This document shows, in pieces, positions 8,222 to 15,947 of a DNA stretch of 40,782 nucleotides. Position numbers and translations under genes: made by a program. The stretch's first letter is position 1. The number at the start of each line of letters is the position of its first letter. Source of the DNA: Candidatus Zixiibacteriota bacterium. GTDB taxonomy: Bacteria > Zixibacteria > MSB-5A5 > GN15 > FEB-12. The DNA is taken from positions 1-40,782 of the forward strand of contig JAJRSF010000066.1 in NCBI GenBank assembly GCA_024278935.1, read 5' to 3'. The notes beneath the pieces are model-generated. The model was not told where the DNA came from, did no database searches, and saw nothing but the letters and a program-made list of their open reading frames with translations.

Positions 8222-10375
8222 TTACTCCTTATACCATAAAAACAATTCGGGTACAGTGCCGTCTTCGATGTCGATACCTACGCCAAAATTGTTAGCTCCG
8301 AAAGTTGAATCTGTCTTTGATGGTTGGAACCATAGACTATTATTTATAAATTTTGTAGAAACTGTTTCACTGCTATCGGTGAAGTCGATATATGAATCGT
8401 TACCACCAATATCAATAAATGCACCGAACGATTTTGCGTAGTAATAATATGGTGTCAGTTTCGACGGGAACTCATAGTCTGTGCGGTAAGTTGCTTCGCC
8501 AAGCCCGGGGGTTCCATCGCCAAGGTAATAAATATCATCACCACCGATGTCGATTAGAAATGCGTTGGAACGAATCTGCGAAAGCCCGATTGAAATCATT
8601 TTTGCTCTATATATGTCGTTGCCGTTTTTGTTAATCAAAAATGCGTTGGTGTAGTCCCATCCGAATCCAAGAGCGGCACCTGCTGTTTCAAAAAGTTCAT
8701 GCTTGTCGTTGCCGTCTTCATCTATAAGTATCCCGTTACAAAAATGTGCTCCCGAACCTTGAGTAAAATAACATGACTTATAAATATCGTCACCACGCCG
8801 GTCGATTGCAATCCCGGTGCCGAACCAGTAGCCAACGCCGAGTGACCAGTTGCCCGAGTAATAGTAGTCGTCACCGTTGATGTCGATAATCGCACCAAGT
8901 CCACCTGCCCAGGCGTGCCCATCGGAACCATCACCCCGTCTGCCAAACCCTGCACCCTGTGCTTCGTTGCCGTTGATTGTATGCTTGCTATGGTAGTCGC
9001 CACGGTTGACGATTTCTGAAAACGGTTCCGCTTTATATTTGTCGTTCCCACCACACGATGCACACACGCCAACACCTCCGCCGACTCCTCCGAGTCCCTG
9101 ACCCGAACCATGTATGTAGTAATCATCGTCGCCGACTCCATCAAAGCATAAACCAATTCCAAAATATCCGCACCCTTGTGATGACAGTTGAGATTTATAA
9201 ATGTCGTTTCCGCTTCGGTCATAGAGTACGCCAACGCCAAAGAGTCCTGCACCTTGTGCGAAGATAGAACCGTTATATTTGTCGTGACCATCCGAGTCAA
9301 GAACCAGCCCAACACCGAGAAGTCCGACACCTGTTGTAACGCTTGATTCGTTTGCGTCGCCGTAAATATCGTTACCGCCTAAGTCGAGTAGAAGCGAGAC
9401 TGGGTTTGTAAGCGATGCTGTTGCACCTGCGGAACCTCTATACAAATTATCATTTCCACAATCTATAATAAGCAGAGAGTTGGTGGCATTGTATCTGAGC
9501 AGTTTTTGTTTTGTCTTTGAAAAAATTGCAACTTTTCCAAATGGTGTGTCAAACTCAAGTGAAAAGTTTATTGGTATTTCAGATTTCAACTTTTGTAATT
9601 GTTGTTCGGCATGTTCAGCAGCAGCGGCAACTTTGAGAGCGGCGTAATGAAGTGAGGCATAATCTATAGTGTGAGCGATGTCGTCGATAGCAGGATAATA
9701 TTTGGTTCCATCGTTTTGTGTATCTGCTAAATCTCTAATTACAAAAACTTTCTGCATATCAGACAGGTCACATTTTCTGAAAGCAATGTTCCGCCACCTG
9801 ATTGATTCGGTCAAGTTGACTACAAGTTCGGCTAATACAATTTCAACCGAGTCAGGTAAAACTTTGACCGCATCCTGAATTGCTTTTTTATATGGAGGGT
9901 ACTCCGCAACAGTTCCAAAAGTCGAATATGATTCTACTTCACCAGCTAATGCGAACAACTGGTCTACTGCAGTTTGCAGAGGTGTATAAGAATTTGGAGC
10001 AGGTAATAAATTGGCAGAGTAGGAACGAAAACCACCAAGTTTTTTATCAACGCCTAAGTTGTAAACCAGTTTGTACAAGCCATCGGAATTGCTATCGGAG
10101 TAGATTGGGTCCATGTACAACTCAACCGTGTTCGCCATCACGGTCGCATAGTCGGGCAATTTCAACGGTTCGGCAAAGAGAGCATCAAATGAAGTCAGTT
10201 TATATTCTGTATCAAGCGGAAACCTGTTCCAGTACCCTTTTGGTTGATAGCCTAGATCAGCTTTTGTGAAGCCAACTTCGGTTAGTATCTTTTCTAAAAT
10301 ATCTTCTTTTTCTTCCGCATGCACAATCAGGGTAGTCATGCACAGAAACAAAACTAGTACGGCTATCTTTTTCAT
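8222..10375 (-). CDS. Large secreted protein with twelve D-x-G-(N/D)-D-x-Y repeats, function unknown
   Basis: A 717-residue exported protein with signal peptide (KKIAVLVLFLCMTTLIVHA). Residues 25-295 are a mostly helical, unrecognised region. Residues 300-665 carry about twelve copies of a motif like LxxDxGGNDxY, near 304, 330, 359, 385, 411, 442, 498, 525, 552, 582, 608 and 655. Between copies is a glycine-rich stretch of the form QGaGxfGvGvL. The spacing is mostly 26-30 residues. This strict repeat of a turn with Asp/Asn followed by an apolar strand fits a beta-solenoid, and the D-G-N-D turns could bind calcium as in RTX repeats; both are inference. There is no catalytic motif that I recognise. 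It lies in one transcription unit with signal peptidase I. Confidence 0.75.
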   Translation of the reverse strand: MKKIAVLVLFLCMTTLIVHAEEKEDILEKILTEVGFTKADLGYQPKGYWNRFPLDTEYKLTSFDALFAEPLKLPDYATVMANTVELYMDPIYSDSNSDGLYKLVYNLGVDKKLGGFRSYSANLLPAPNSYTPLQTAVDQLFALAGEVESYSTFGTVAEYPPYKKAIQDAVKVLPDSVEIVLAELVVNLTESIRWRNIAFRKCDLSDMQKVFVIRDLADTQNDGTKYYPAIDDIAHTIDYASLHYAALKVAAAAEHAEQQLQKLKSEIPINFSLEFDTPFGKVAIFSKTKQKLLRYNATNSLLIIDCGNDNLYRGSAGATASLTNPVSLLLDLGGNDIYGDANESSVTTGVGLLGVGLVLDSDGHDKYNGSIFAQGAGLFGVGVLYDRSGNDIYKSQLSSQGCGYFGIGLCFDGVGDDDYYIHGSGQGLGGVGGGVGVCASCGGNDKYKAEPFSEIVNRGDYHSKHTINGNEAQGAGFGRRGDGSDGHAWAGGLGAIIDINGDDYYYSGNWSLGVGYWFGTGIAIDRRGDDIYKSCYFTQGSGAHFCNGILIDEDGNDKHELFETAGAALGFGWDYTNAFLINKNGNDIYRAKMISIGLSQIRSNAFLIDIGGDDIYYLGDGTPGLGEATYRTDYEFPSKLTPYYYYAKSFGAFIDIGGNDSYIDFTDSSETVSTKFINNSLWFQPSKTDSTFGANNFGVGIDIEDGTVPELFLWYKE

Positions 10376-10474
10376 CTATTCGCTCCATGATATTTTTTCG
10401 TTTACTTTATCTAATTTACAACCTTTATTGGCACAAAGTCATCAAGAAGTTTTAAAAAAATAAAAGGAGTTATT

Positions 10475-11533
10475 GTGAAAAAATATCTGATTATTCTTTC
10501 TGCTTTACTGATCGTTGTCGGTTGTGGTAAAAAAGAAGCAGCCAAACAAGAACCGGTTAAGCCTGTTACTATAGTTGAAGGTGAGACACATTTTTCAAAT
10601 ACAAAACAACTTACCTTTGGCGGTGAAAACGCTGAAGCATATTTTTCATACGATGGTAGCCAACTTATTATGCAGTCAAAGCGTGATGGTGCCGAGTGTG
10701 ATGCTATCTATACCTTGAATGCTGATGGCTCCGATCTTAAAAAAGTTTCCTCAGGCAATGGCACAACAACTTGTTCATTTTTAGCACCCGATGGAAAGTC
10801 GATTATCTATGCCTCGACTCATTTGGGTGGTGATGCCTGTCCGCCAAAACCTGATATGTCTCGTGGTTATGTTTGGGCGTTATATAACACATACGATATT
10901 TTTGCCGCCGACCCTGATGGTTCTAATATCAGACAGTTAACAAGTGAAAAAGGCTACGATGCTGAAGCAGTTTATTCTCCTAAAGGGGATAAAATTATTT
11001 TCACATCAGTTCGTACCGGTGATTTGGAGTTGTTCATTATGAATCCCGACGGTTCCGAGGTTGAGCAGATTACCGATATGCCGGGCTACGATGGCGGTGC
11101 ATTTTTCTCAATCGACGGTGAGTCTATTGTATGGAGAGCATCACGTCCTGAAGGTGATGATTTAAAATCTTATCAGGAACTTCTTGCTGATGGGTTTATC
11201 CGCCCAAGCAAACTTGAACTTTTTGTTATGAACCTGAAAGACCGCAAACCTATTCAGTTGACTAACAATGGTAAGGCAAACTTTGGACCATATATGCATC
11301 CGAATATGAAAACGATTATTTTCTGTTCTAATATGGATGACCCAAAAGGTCGGAATTTTGATTTATACACCGTTGATATTGAAACCAAAGAAGTCGAACG
11401 GATAACTTATAATGACACCTTTGATGGGTTCCCAATGTTTTCACATGATGGCAAAAAATTAGTCTTTGCTTCAAACAGAGATAACAAAGTTCGTGGCGAA
11501 ACAAATATTTTCATCACCGACTGGATTGAATAG
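10475..11533 (+). CDS. TolB-like beta-propeller lipoprotein (PD40 repeats)
   Basis: A 352-residue lipoprotein: the signal peptide ends in the lipobox VVGC (cysteine 17), followed by a charged linker. Six PD40/TolB-type blades follow, each with a pattern such as FSYDGSQLIMQS, YSPKGDKIIFTS or FSHDGKKLVFAS, ending in a strand with D-G-S and I/V-x-x-I/L-T. The propeller probably faces the periplasm and binds a protein or glycan partner. It lacks the N-terminal domain of true TolB, so I do not call it tolB. AAGGAG precedes the GTG-free ATG by about 7 bases. It is divergent from the repeat protein (99 bp between starts) and ends in a strong terminator. Confidence 0.85.
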   Translation: MKKYLIILSALLIVVGCGKKEAAKQEPVKPVTIVEGETHFSNTKQLTFGGENAEAYFSYDGSQLIMQSKRDGAECDAIYTLNADGSDLKKVSSGNGTTTCSFLAPDGKSIIYASTHLGGDACPPKPDMSRGYVWALYNTYDIFAADPDGSNIRQLTSEKGYDAEAVYSPKGDKIIFTSVRTGDLELFIMNPDGSEVEQITDMPGYDGGAFFSIDGESIVWRASRPEGDDLKSYQELLADGFIRPSKLELFVMNLKDRKPIQLTNNGKANFGPYMHPNMKTIIFCSNMDDPKGRNFDLYTVDIETKEVERITYNDTFDGFPMFSHDGKKLVFASNRDNKVRGETNIFITDWIE

Positions 11534-11566
11534 ATTTAATTCTAACTATAGAATCTGTAATTGTAG

Positions 11567-11594
11567 GGAACAGGCTTGCCTGTTCCTTTTTTTT
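11567..11594 (+). terminator. Rho-independent terminator after the TolB-like gene
   Basis: GGAACAGG at 11567-11574 and CCTGTTCC at 11579-11586 form an 8-9 bp stem with a tiny loop, followed by eight T (11587-11594). It is preceded by AATTGTAGGG, the same lead-in as the terminator at 12444. Confidence 0.85.
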
Positions 11595-11684
11595 ATAGAA
11601 GAATTTGAATCTTCTTATGTCATGAGGGTATAAATAAATATAAACAGAAGTATCAATGTTATGAATAATTTTACTGGAGGAGTC

Positions 11685-12422
11685 ATGAAACTAATTACAA
11701 TCATCTTTACACTATTATTAACTTTTGGATTAGCACCACTGAACAATGCTCAACTAATTGAAAAAAATAAACTATCCGTGTATGGCAAAGTGAAAACATA
11801 TGCCAAAGCAGACCGTGTGAAAATATCTTTCTCTATAAACAGTTATGGGAAATCACTTGGAGTGGCATTTGATAAAGCCAAAAAACAAATGAATGAAATT
11901 TCTCAAAAGTTAAAAGCTCTAGGGTTAATCGATAAAAATATATCAACTTCATTTTTTACCAGTAGTGAAAATTATGGTAGTAAAGCATTCTTGTCTTCAA
12001 AAAAAGATTTTATTGCAATAATGTCAGCAAGTATTACTACTGAAGACTTAAATTTAATTGAAAAAATTCTTATAGCTATTAGTGAAAGTAAAATAAAGAG
12101 AGTTGATAAAATTTCTTTTGAGTTAATTAATCTGAAAGAGTTGAAAGAAAAAGCATTAAAAGAAGCTATTGAAAAAGCAAAACAAAAAGCTGTAATTATT
12201 TCAGAATCTTTAAATATAAGCTTTAGTAGTATAGTTGGATTTCAAGAATTGTTTAGTGATGGAAGTCGTTTTAACAAAAATCGTGAAAATTACTACCGAG
12301 AATTTAACTCTATTTCAGTGCGTGCTGCTATGGATATTTTACCAAGTAATGAAGGGGGATTCTTTGCCGAAGAGTTGAGTTTTGAAACTGAAGTTATGAT
12401 TACTTACGAAATTGCTGAATAG
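11685..12422 (+). CDS. SIMPL (DUF541) domain periplasmic protein
   Basis: The SIMPL/DUF541 fold is found in exported proteins of mostly unknown role; some members affect stress or oxidative damage tolerance. The signal peptide is KLITIIFTLLLTFGLAP, cleaved near NNAQ. The mature part shows the family signature: VYGKVKTYAKADRVKISFSI, a pair of long lysine-rich helices (LKELKEKALKEAIEKAKQKA) in the middle, and a closing strand EVMITYEI. I use ATG 11685 rather than the in-frame ATG at 11661, because GGAGGAG sits 4-9 bases before it and the signal peptide begins there. It is a single-gene unit between two terminators. It is lysine- and isoleucine-rich compared with its neighbours. Confidence 0.8.
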   Translation: MKLITIIFTLLLTFGLAPLNNAQLIEKNKLSVYGKVKTYAKADRVKISFSINSYGKSLGVAFDKAKKQMNEISQKLKALGLIDKNISTSFFTSSENYGSKAFLSSKKDFIAIMSASITTEDLNLIEKILIAISESKIKRVDKISFELINLKELKEKALKEAIEKAKQKAVIISESLNISFSSIVGFQELFSDGSRFNKNRENYYREFNSISVRAAMDILPSNEGGFFAEELSFETEVMITYEIAE

Positions 12423-12443
12423 ATATTATTAATTGTAGGGTAG

Positions 12444-12470
12444 CCCACCCCTTGGGGTGGGTTTTTTTTT
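12444..12470 (+). terminator. Rho-independent terminator after the SIMPL gene
   Basis: CCCACCCC at 12444-12451, loop TT, GGGGTGGG at 12454-12461, then nine T (12462-12470). The stem is perfect and GC-rich. Confidence 0.9.
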
Positions 12471-12536
12471 AGACAGTACTGTGGTCTGTCACTATATAGA
12501 TATATGATTTGATCTGTTTTTTGAAAGAAAATCTGT

Positions 12537-12764
12537 TTAAACTAATTCTTCATAATCAGAAAGCATTTCGTCGAACTCTTCCAATTCGTCAATTACGGCT
12601 AACTCATCCAATCGGAGCAAATCTAATTTCAGACGGCGGTCACGTTTGTTATGACGTTGCTCTTTTTGTTTTAATTTGTCGGGGGAGTAATCTTTTGACC
12701 GTTTAAATTTTAATTTTTTTGATTTACTCTTTGTAACTTGTAGCCCGTTGCTGCTGTCGTTCAT
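12537..12764 (-). CDS. Small highly charged protein, unknown function
   Basis: 75 residues. The first half is strongly basic (VTKSKSKKLKFKRSKDY, QKEQRHNKRDRR) and the last third is acidic (LDELAVIDELEEFDEML). It has no signal peptide, membrane helix or known motif. A good ribosome site (AGGAG on the coding strand, 12771-12775) lies 6 bases before the ATG, and a TATAAT box on the coding strand (complement of 12834-12839) lies further up; both support a real gene. The basic part could bind nucleic acid (inference). The plus-strand frame over the same bases is a shadow. Confidence 0.55.
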   Translation of the reverse strand: MNDSSNGLQVTKSKSKKLKFKRSKDYSPDKLKQKEQRHNKRDRRLKLDLLRLDELAVIDELEEFDEMLSDYEELV

Positions 12765-13114
12765 TTAAAACTCCTAAAAACTATGATAAACTCTTTTACT
12801 TATTGTAAACTTATCGACAATTTTATGAGTTATATTATACTTCAACATCCACATTGTTCAGTTATCGCACAGATAAATTTTGTCTAAATATTTATAAATA
12901 AATGCATATATATGAGTTCAAGTTCACTCTCTGCATACAAATGCTCACTTCTCATAAAAGACTACAGCTATCTTTTTTGAGCCAAGAGAAATTATAACCC
13001 AATGTATTACAGTCAGATAAGTCGTTCGTTTCAAAAAGAAACCGATTTCCCCACGTTTGGCAAAGCGGTTGCAGTAGACCTAGACAGATGAGAAAAACAA
13101 AAGTAGGAGACTTT
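12765..13114. other. 350-bp region between divergent genes, no gene seen
   Basis: Very AT-rich. It holds the promoter side of the small charged protein (TATAAT on the minus strand, 12834-12839) and the leader of the unknown gene starting at 13115. I see no convincing -35/-10 pair for the plus gene, no tRNA and no riboswitch consensus. A more GC-rich patch at 13040-13085 just before the gene may be structured. Confidence 0.4.
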
Positions 13115-13738
13115 ATGTTAGAAGGCAGATATCAACGAGGATTTTCACAAGAACGATTAGAAAGCACCAATGATCCAAAAATCCGTCATGATGAGCACGG
13201 CTATTATATCATGTCTTTGTCTGAAAACAGCAAAGTCTATTTTGATGATTTTTATCATTTTTTAGAATTAGCATATCAAAACGCAAACAACGAAAAATCA
13301 AAACTTTCTGAAAAACTGATGACCACAACAACGGAATTCAACGAATCAATCGCCTTTTATAGAGCAAAATCAGTCATTATTGACCTTCTGATGAAAAATA
13401 TCCGTCGTTTTTACACCGATGGTGCTAATTTAGGCATAATTATGACCCCGTGGTGTTTTGGTACTGTTATGCTTGAAAAAATCGAAGTTTACCGCGAAAG
13501 AATCAGTAAAGGGGAAGTGCAGGACTCGAATGTGCCTGATTATCCCTATTATGTAGTCAAATATATTGATGAGATCTATAAAATCGTCCTTTTAGAGCTG
13601 TTTGACTTCCCTGAAAAAGCATTCCAGATGCGTTGGCAGTATTCGGAACTTTTGAAAAAATACTCAAAAATTCTGACAAACATCTCAACATCACTGAATT
13701 CTGTGATGAGTACAATCAAAAATTATAATACACAATAG
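13115..13738 (+). CDS. Conserved-looking cytoplasmic protein, unknown function
   Basis: 207 residues with no signal peptide and no membrane helix. Residues 1-30 are polar (GRYQRGFSQERLEST), then a short beta pair (YYIMSLSENSKVYFDDFY), and the rest is predicted largely helical, with a coiled-coil-like part around NNEKSKLSEKLM. I do not recognise the family. ATG 13115 is chosen over 13088 because AGGAG (13105-13109) lies 5 bases before it. It is followed by hairpins and a strong terminator, so it is its own unit upstream of the HD-GYP gene. Codon use is like its neighbours. Confidence 0.65.
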   Translation: MLEGRYQRGFSQERLESTNDPKIRHDEHGYYIMSLSENSKVYFDDFYHFLELAYQNANNEKSKLSEKLMTTTTEFNESIAFYRAKSVIIDLLMKNIRRFYTDGANLGIIMTPWCFGTVMLEKIEVYRERISKGEVQDSNVPDYPYYVVKYIDEIYKIVLLELFDFPEKAFQMRWQYSELLKKYSKILTNISTSLNSVMSTIKNYNTQ

Positions 13739-13811
13739 TAAGCTCACACCCTAAGCTTTGGGTGCCTCAATAAAACGGGTATCATGCCCGGATTTTTACC
13801 CTCCTACAATA

Positions 13812-13843
13812 CCTTCTGAAGATCACTTCAGAAGGTTTTTTTT
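13812..13843 (+). terminator. Rho-independent terminator before the HD-GYP gene
   Basis: CCTTCTGAAG (13812-13821), loop ATCA, CTTCAGAAGG (13826-13835), then eight T. Two smaller hairpins precede it: CACCC/GGGTG near 13747-13764 and CGGG/CCCG near 13777-13791, the second followed by five T. Confidence 0.9.
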
Positions 13844-13926
13844 ATCAACCAAATTGCTGTTTCTGCCGATAAAGATATGAGAAATACAAATATCTTTAAA
13901 AGTTACTGTATAATGAAGAAAGCAAT

Positions 13927-14907
13927 ATGAGCCTTACTACTGAGACAAAAACAGATCAAAAATTTATACCAATCCAACTTGATTCTATACGAATTGATTC
14001 GGTTCTAAATTTTGATCTCTTTCTCAATATCAATAGAAATCTGGTTTTATACCGTTCCGCCGATTTGCCGTTTACTGACCGTACTCGTCAGAAACTACTT
14101 GAAAACTCGGTTGAAAAAGTATATATCACTTCTGAAAGTAAGCATAAATATCAGCTTTATATTGAAAAAAATCTCGACAAAATAATTCATGATCCGCTAA
14201 TCCCTGAACTTAAAAAAGCAGGTATTCTCTATGAGACTTCTACAAATTTAGTAGAGGATATTTTAAGCAGACCTACCTATGGTGAAAATATAAAACGGTC
14301 CAAAGAGCTGGTCGGTAATACGGTCAACTATATTCTCAAAGGGAAAGAAGCTTTTCATTCTCTTATGCAAATATCTTCGTTTGATTATTATACCTATACC
14401 CATTCGGTCAATGTATGTACTTTTGCGATAGCTTTGGCTCAACAGATGGGATTTTATGACAAAGAGTTTTTGTTTGAACTTGGTGTTGGAGCATTACTGC
14501 ACGATGTTGGTAAATCGAAAGTGTCGGAACGGATTTTACATAAACGTTCTGCGTTAAATTCAATCGAGTTTGAGATTATGAAAAAACATCCGAAGTGGGG
14601 CGATGAGCTGATGCGGGAAACCAATCAAATCCCGGAAGCATCGATGTATCCAATACTGCAGCATCATGAACGAGGAGACCATTCCGGTTATCCGAATAAT
14701 ATCGGTCTTAATGAAATGCATATATTCTCAAAAATCGTTGCAATCGCTGATTCATTTGATGCTATGACGACCGAACGGGTCTACCAGCGTGCCATGGATA
14801 CATTCCCGGCTTTAAAAGTTATGCTCTCTATCAAAGGGGCATATGATGACGAAGCTATGAAAGCATTTGTAGCTCTTATGGGACCAGATGGTCTCGATTC
14901 ATTTTAG
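13927..14907 (+). CDS. HD-GYP domain protein, probable cyclic-di-GMP phosphodiesterase
   Basis: 326 residues. Residues 15-95 form an N-terminal domain of the type often found before HD-GYP (IRIDSVLNFDLFLNINRNLVLYR, ending KVYITSES). The HD-GYP domain runs from about 125. Metal ligands are visible: H159 in THSVNV, H192-D193 in LLHDVGK, H221 in KKHP, H246-H247 in QHHERGD, and the GYP box at 254-256, where HSGYP replaces the usual GSGYP. K196 follows the HD. All catalytic positions are present, so hydrolysis of c-di-GMP is likely; there is no receiver domain. A TATAAT-like box lies at 13911, just before the start. No diguanylate cyclase is in the window. Confidence 0.88.
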   Translation: MSLTTETKTDQKFIPIQLDSIRIDSVLNFDLFLNINRNLVLYRSADLPFTDRTRQKLLENSVEKVYITSESKHKYQLYIEKNLDKIIHDPLIPELKKAGILYETSTNLVEDILSRPTYGENIKRSKELVGNTVNYILKGKEAFHSLMQISSFDYYTYTHSVNVCTFAIALAQQMGFYDKEFLFELGVGALLHDVGKSKVSERILHKRSALNSIEFEIMKKHPKWGDELMRETNQIPEASMYPILQHHERGDHSGYPNNIGLNEMHIFSKIVAIADSFDAMTTERVYQRAMDTFPALKVMLSIKGAYDDEAMKAFVALMGPDGLDSF

Positions 14908-15008
14908 CCTTACCGAGACAGATCTGTCCTTAATTTTACCCTAAAATAAAAAATCGCTTGTTTGCACTAAAAAAATGTTTTTGATTATTGTCATACCTAG
15001 GAGATATG

Positions 15009-15395
15009 ATGAAAAAAATTGTGCAAACCGATTTAGCTCCTCAAGCAATCGGTCCATATTCACAAGCGGTCAAAGTGACCTGTGCCGAAACTTTATACGT
15101 GTCGGGCAATATTCCGCTAGATCCAAAAACAATGGAAGTTGTTGGTGACACTGCTGTCGAACAATGCAAACTCGTAATGGATAATCTTGGTCAAGTGCTG
15201 AAAGCAGGCGGTGCCGAATATTCTCAAGTTGTAAAAACGACAATTTATTTAACAGATATGAATGATTTTGCTGCTATAAATGAAGTGTACGCATCGTATT
15301 TCAAAGAGAATCCACCGGCACGTGCTACTGTTGAGGTGAGCCGTTTACCAAAAGATGTCAAAATAGAAATTGATGCTATAGCTGTGTTAAGTTAG
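15009..15395 (+). CDS. ridA: RidA family enamine/imine deaminase
   Basis: 128-residue protein of the YjgF/YER057c/UK114 family, which hydrolyses reactive 2-aminoacrylate and related imines made by PLP enzymes. Conserved blocks: APQAIGPYSQAV, LYVSGNIPLDP, EQCKLVMDNLGQVLKAGG, TTIYLTDM, and the substrate-binding arginine in PPARATVEV, followed by L-P-K-D-V-K-I-E-I-D-A-I-A. Length is exactly typical. I place the start at the second of two adjacent ATGs: AGGAG (14999-15003) is 5 bases before it, and MKKIVQTDLAP matches the family N terminus. It stands alone, 102 bp before the bc-complex genes. Confidence 0.95.
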   Translation: MKKIVQTDLAPQAIGPYSQAVKVTCAETLYVSGNIPLDPKTMEVVGDTAVEQCKLVMDNLGQVLKAGGAEYSQVVKTTIYLTDMNDFAAINEVYASYFKENPPARATVEVSRLPKDVKIEIDAIAVLS

Positions 15396-15497
15396 TTGAT
15401 GTTGATATAAGTCAAGTTAATTTGTCTTGTTTTCATGCATCATCTGAAAATAAATTTATAAGAGTTAATAAAAGAGTAAAACAATAGAGGAGAAGTT

Positions 15498-15947
15498 GTG
15501 TCAGGAGAAAAATCACGTCGTGGTTTCCTTGAAGCAGCTTTGGGCGGTTCGGCTTTACTTGCAATGGCGGCGGTATTTTACCCGATGTATAAATATATCA
15601 CCCCACCAAAACTTGCAGAAGCAAAACTGTCACAGCTGAAACTTTCATTTTCCAGAGCGGATATTGAAGGTGAACCCAAGAAGGCGAAGTATTTTAAATA
15701 CGGACGTTCTATGGGGATTATTTATATTACAGAAACAAATGATTTAAAAGCAATGAGTGCAACCTGTACGCATCTTGACTGTACCGTACAGCATCGCCCT
15801 GACCTTGGCATATTGTGGTGTTCATGTCACAATGGTCGATACGGTTTGGATGGTTCCAATATCTCGGGTCCACCACCTCGTCCGCTTGATCCGTATCAAG
15901 TGAAAGAAGTTGGGGAAACTATCTTTGTAAGCAAAGGAGATAGTTGA
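15498..15947 (+). CDS. Rieske iron-sulfur protein of a cytochrome bc complex
   Basis: 149-residue quinol-oxidising subunit. The N terminus has a twin-arginine motif (SRRGFL, residues 6-11) and an anchor helix (SALLAMAAVFYPMY). The [2Fe-2S] ligands are in CTHLDC (C90, H92) and CSCHNG (C108, H111); C95 and C110 would form the usual disulfide. The family GPPPRPLDPY loop follows. The start is GTG after GAGGAG. The stop overlaps the cytochrome b ATG by one base (TGATG), so the two are translationally coupled. Short length and bacterial b6f-like spacing fit the Rieske proteins of menaquinol-oxidising complexes. Confidence 0.95.
   Translation: MSGEKSRRGFLEAALGGSALLAMAAVFYPMYKYITPPKLAEAKLSQLKLSFSRADIEGEPKKAKYFKYGRSMGIIYITETNDLKAMSATCTHLDCTVQHRPDLGILWCSCHNGRYGLDGSNISGPPPRPLDPYQVKEVGETIFVSKGDS

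Noticed and set aside
8722-9330. 202-residue open frame overlapping the repeat protein
   Set aside because: It lies in another frame of the Gly/Asp repeat gene; codon periodicity of the repeats keeps the shadow frame open. No ribosome site and no family resemblance.
12509-12706. 65-residue plus-strand frame
   Set aside because: Opposite to the small charged gene, which has a good ribosome site; the plus frame has none.
13020-13090. Cyclic-di-GMP riboswitch upstream of the unknown gene (GGCAAAGCGG...)
   Set aside because: Only a few bases resemble the GEMM core; the paired stems and tetraloop are not there.
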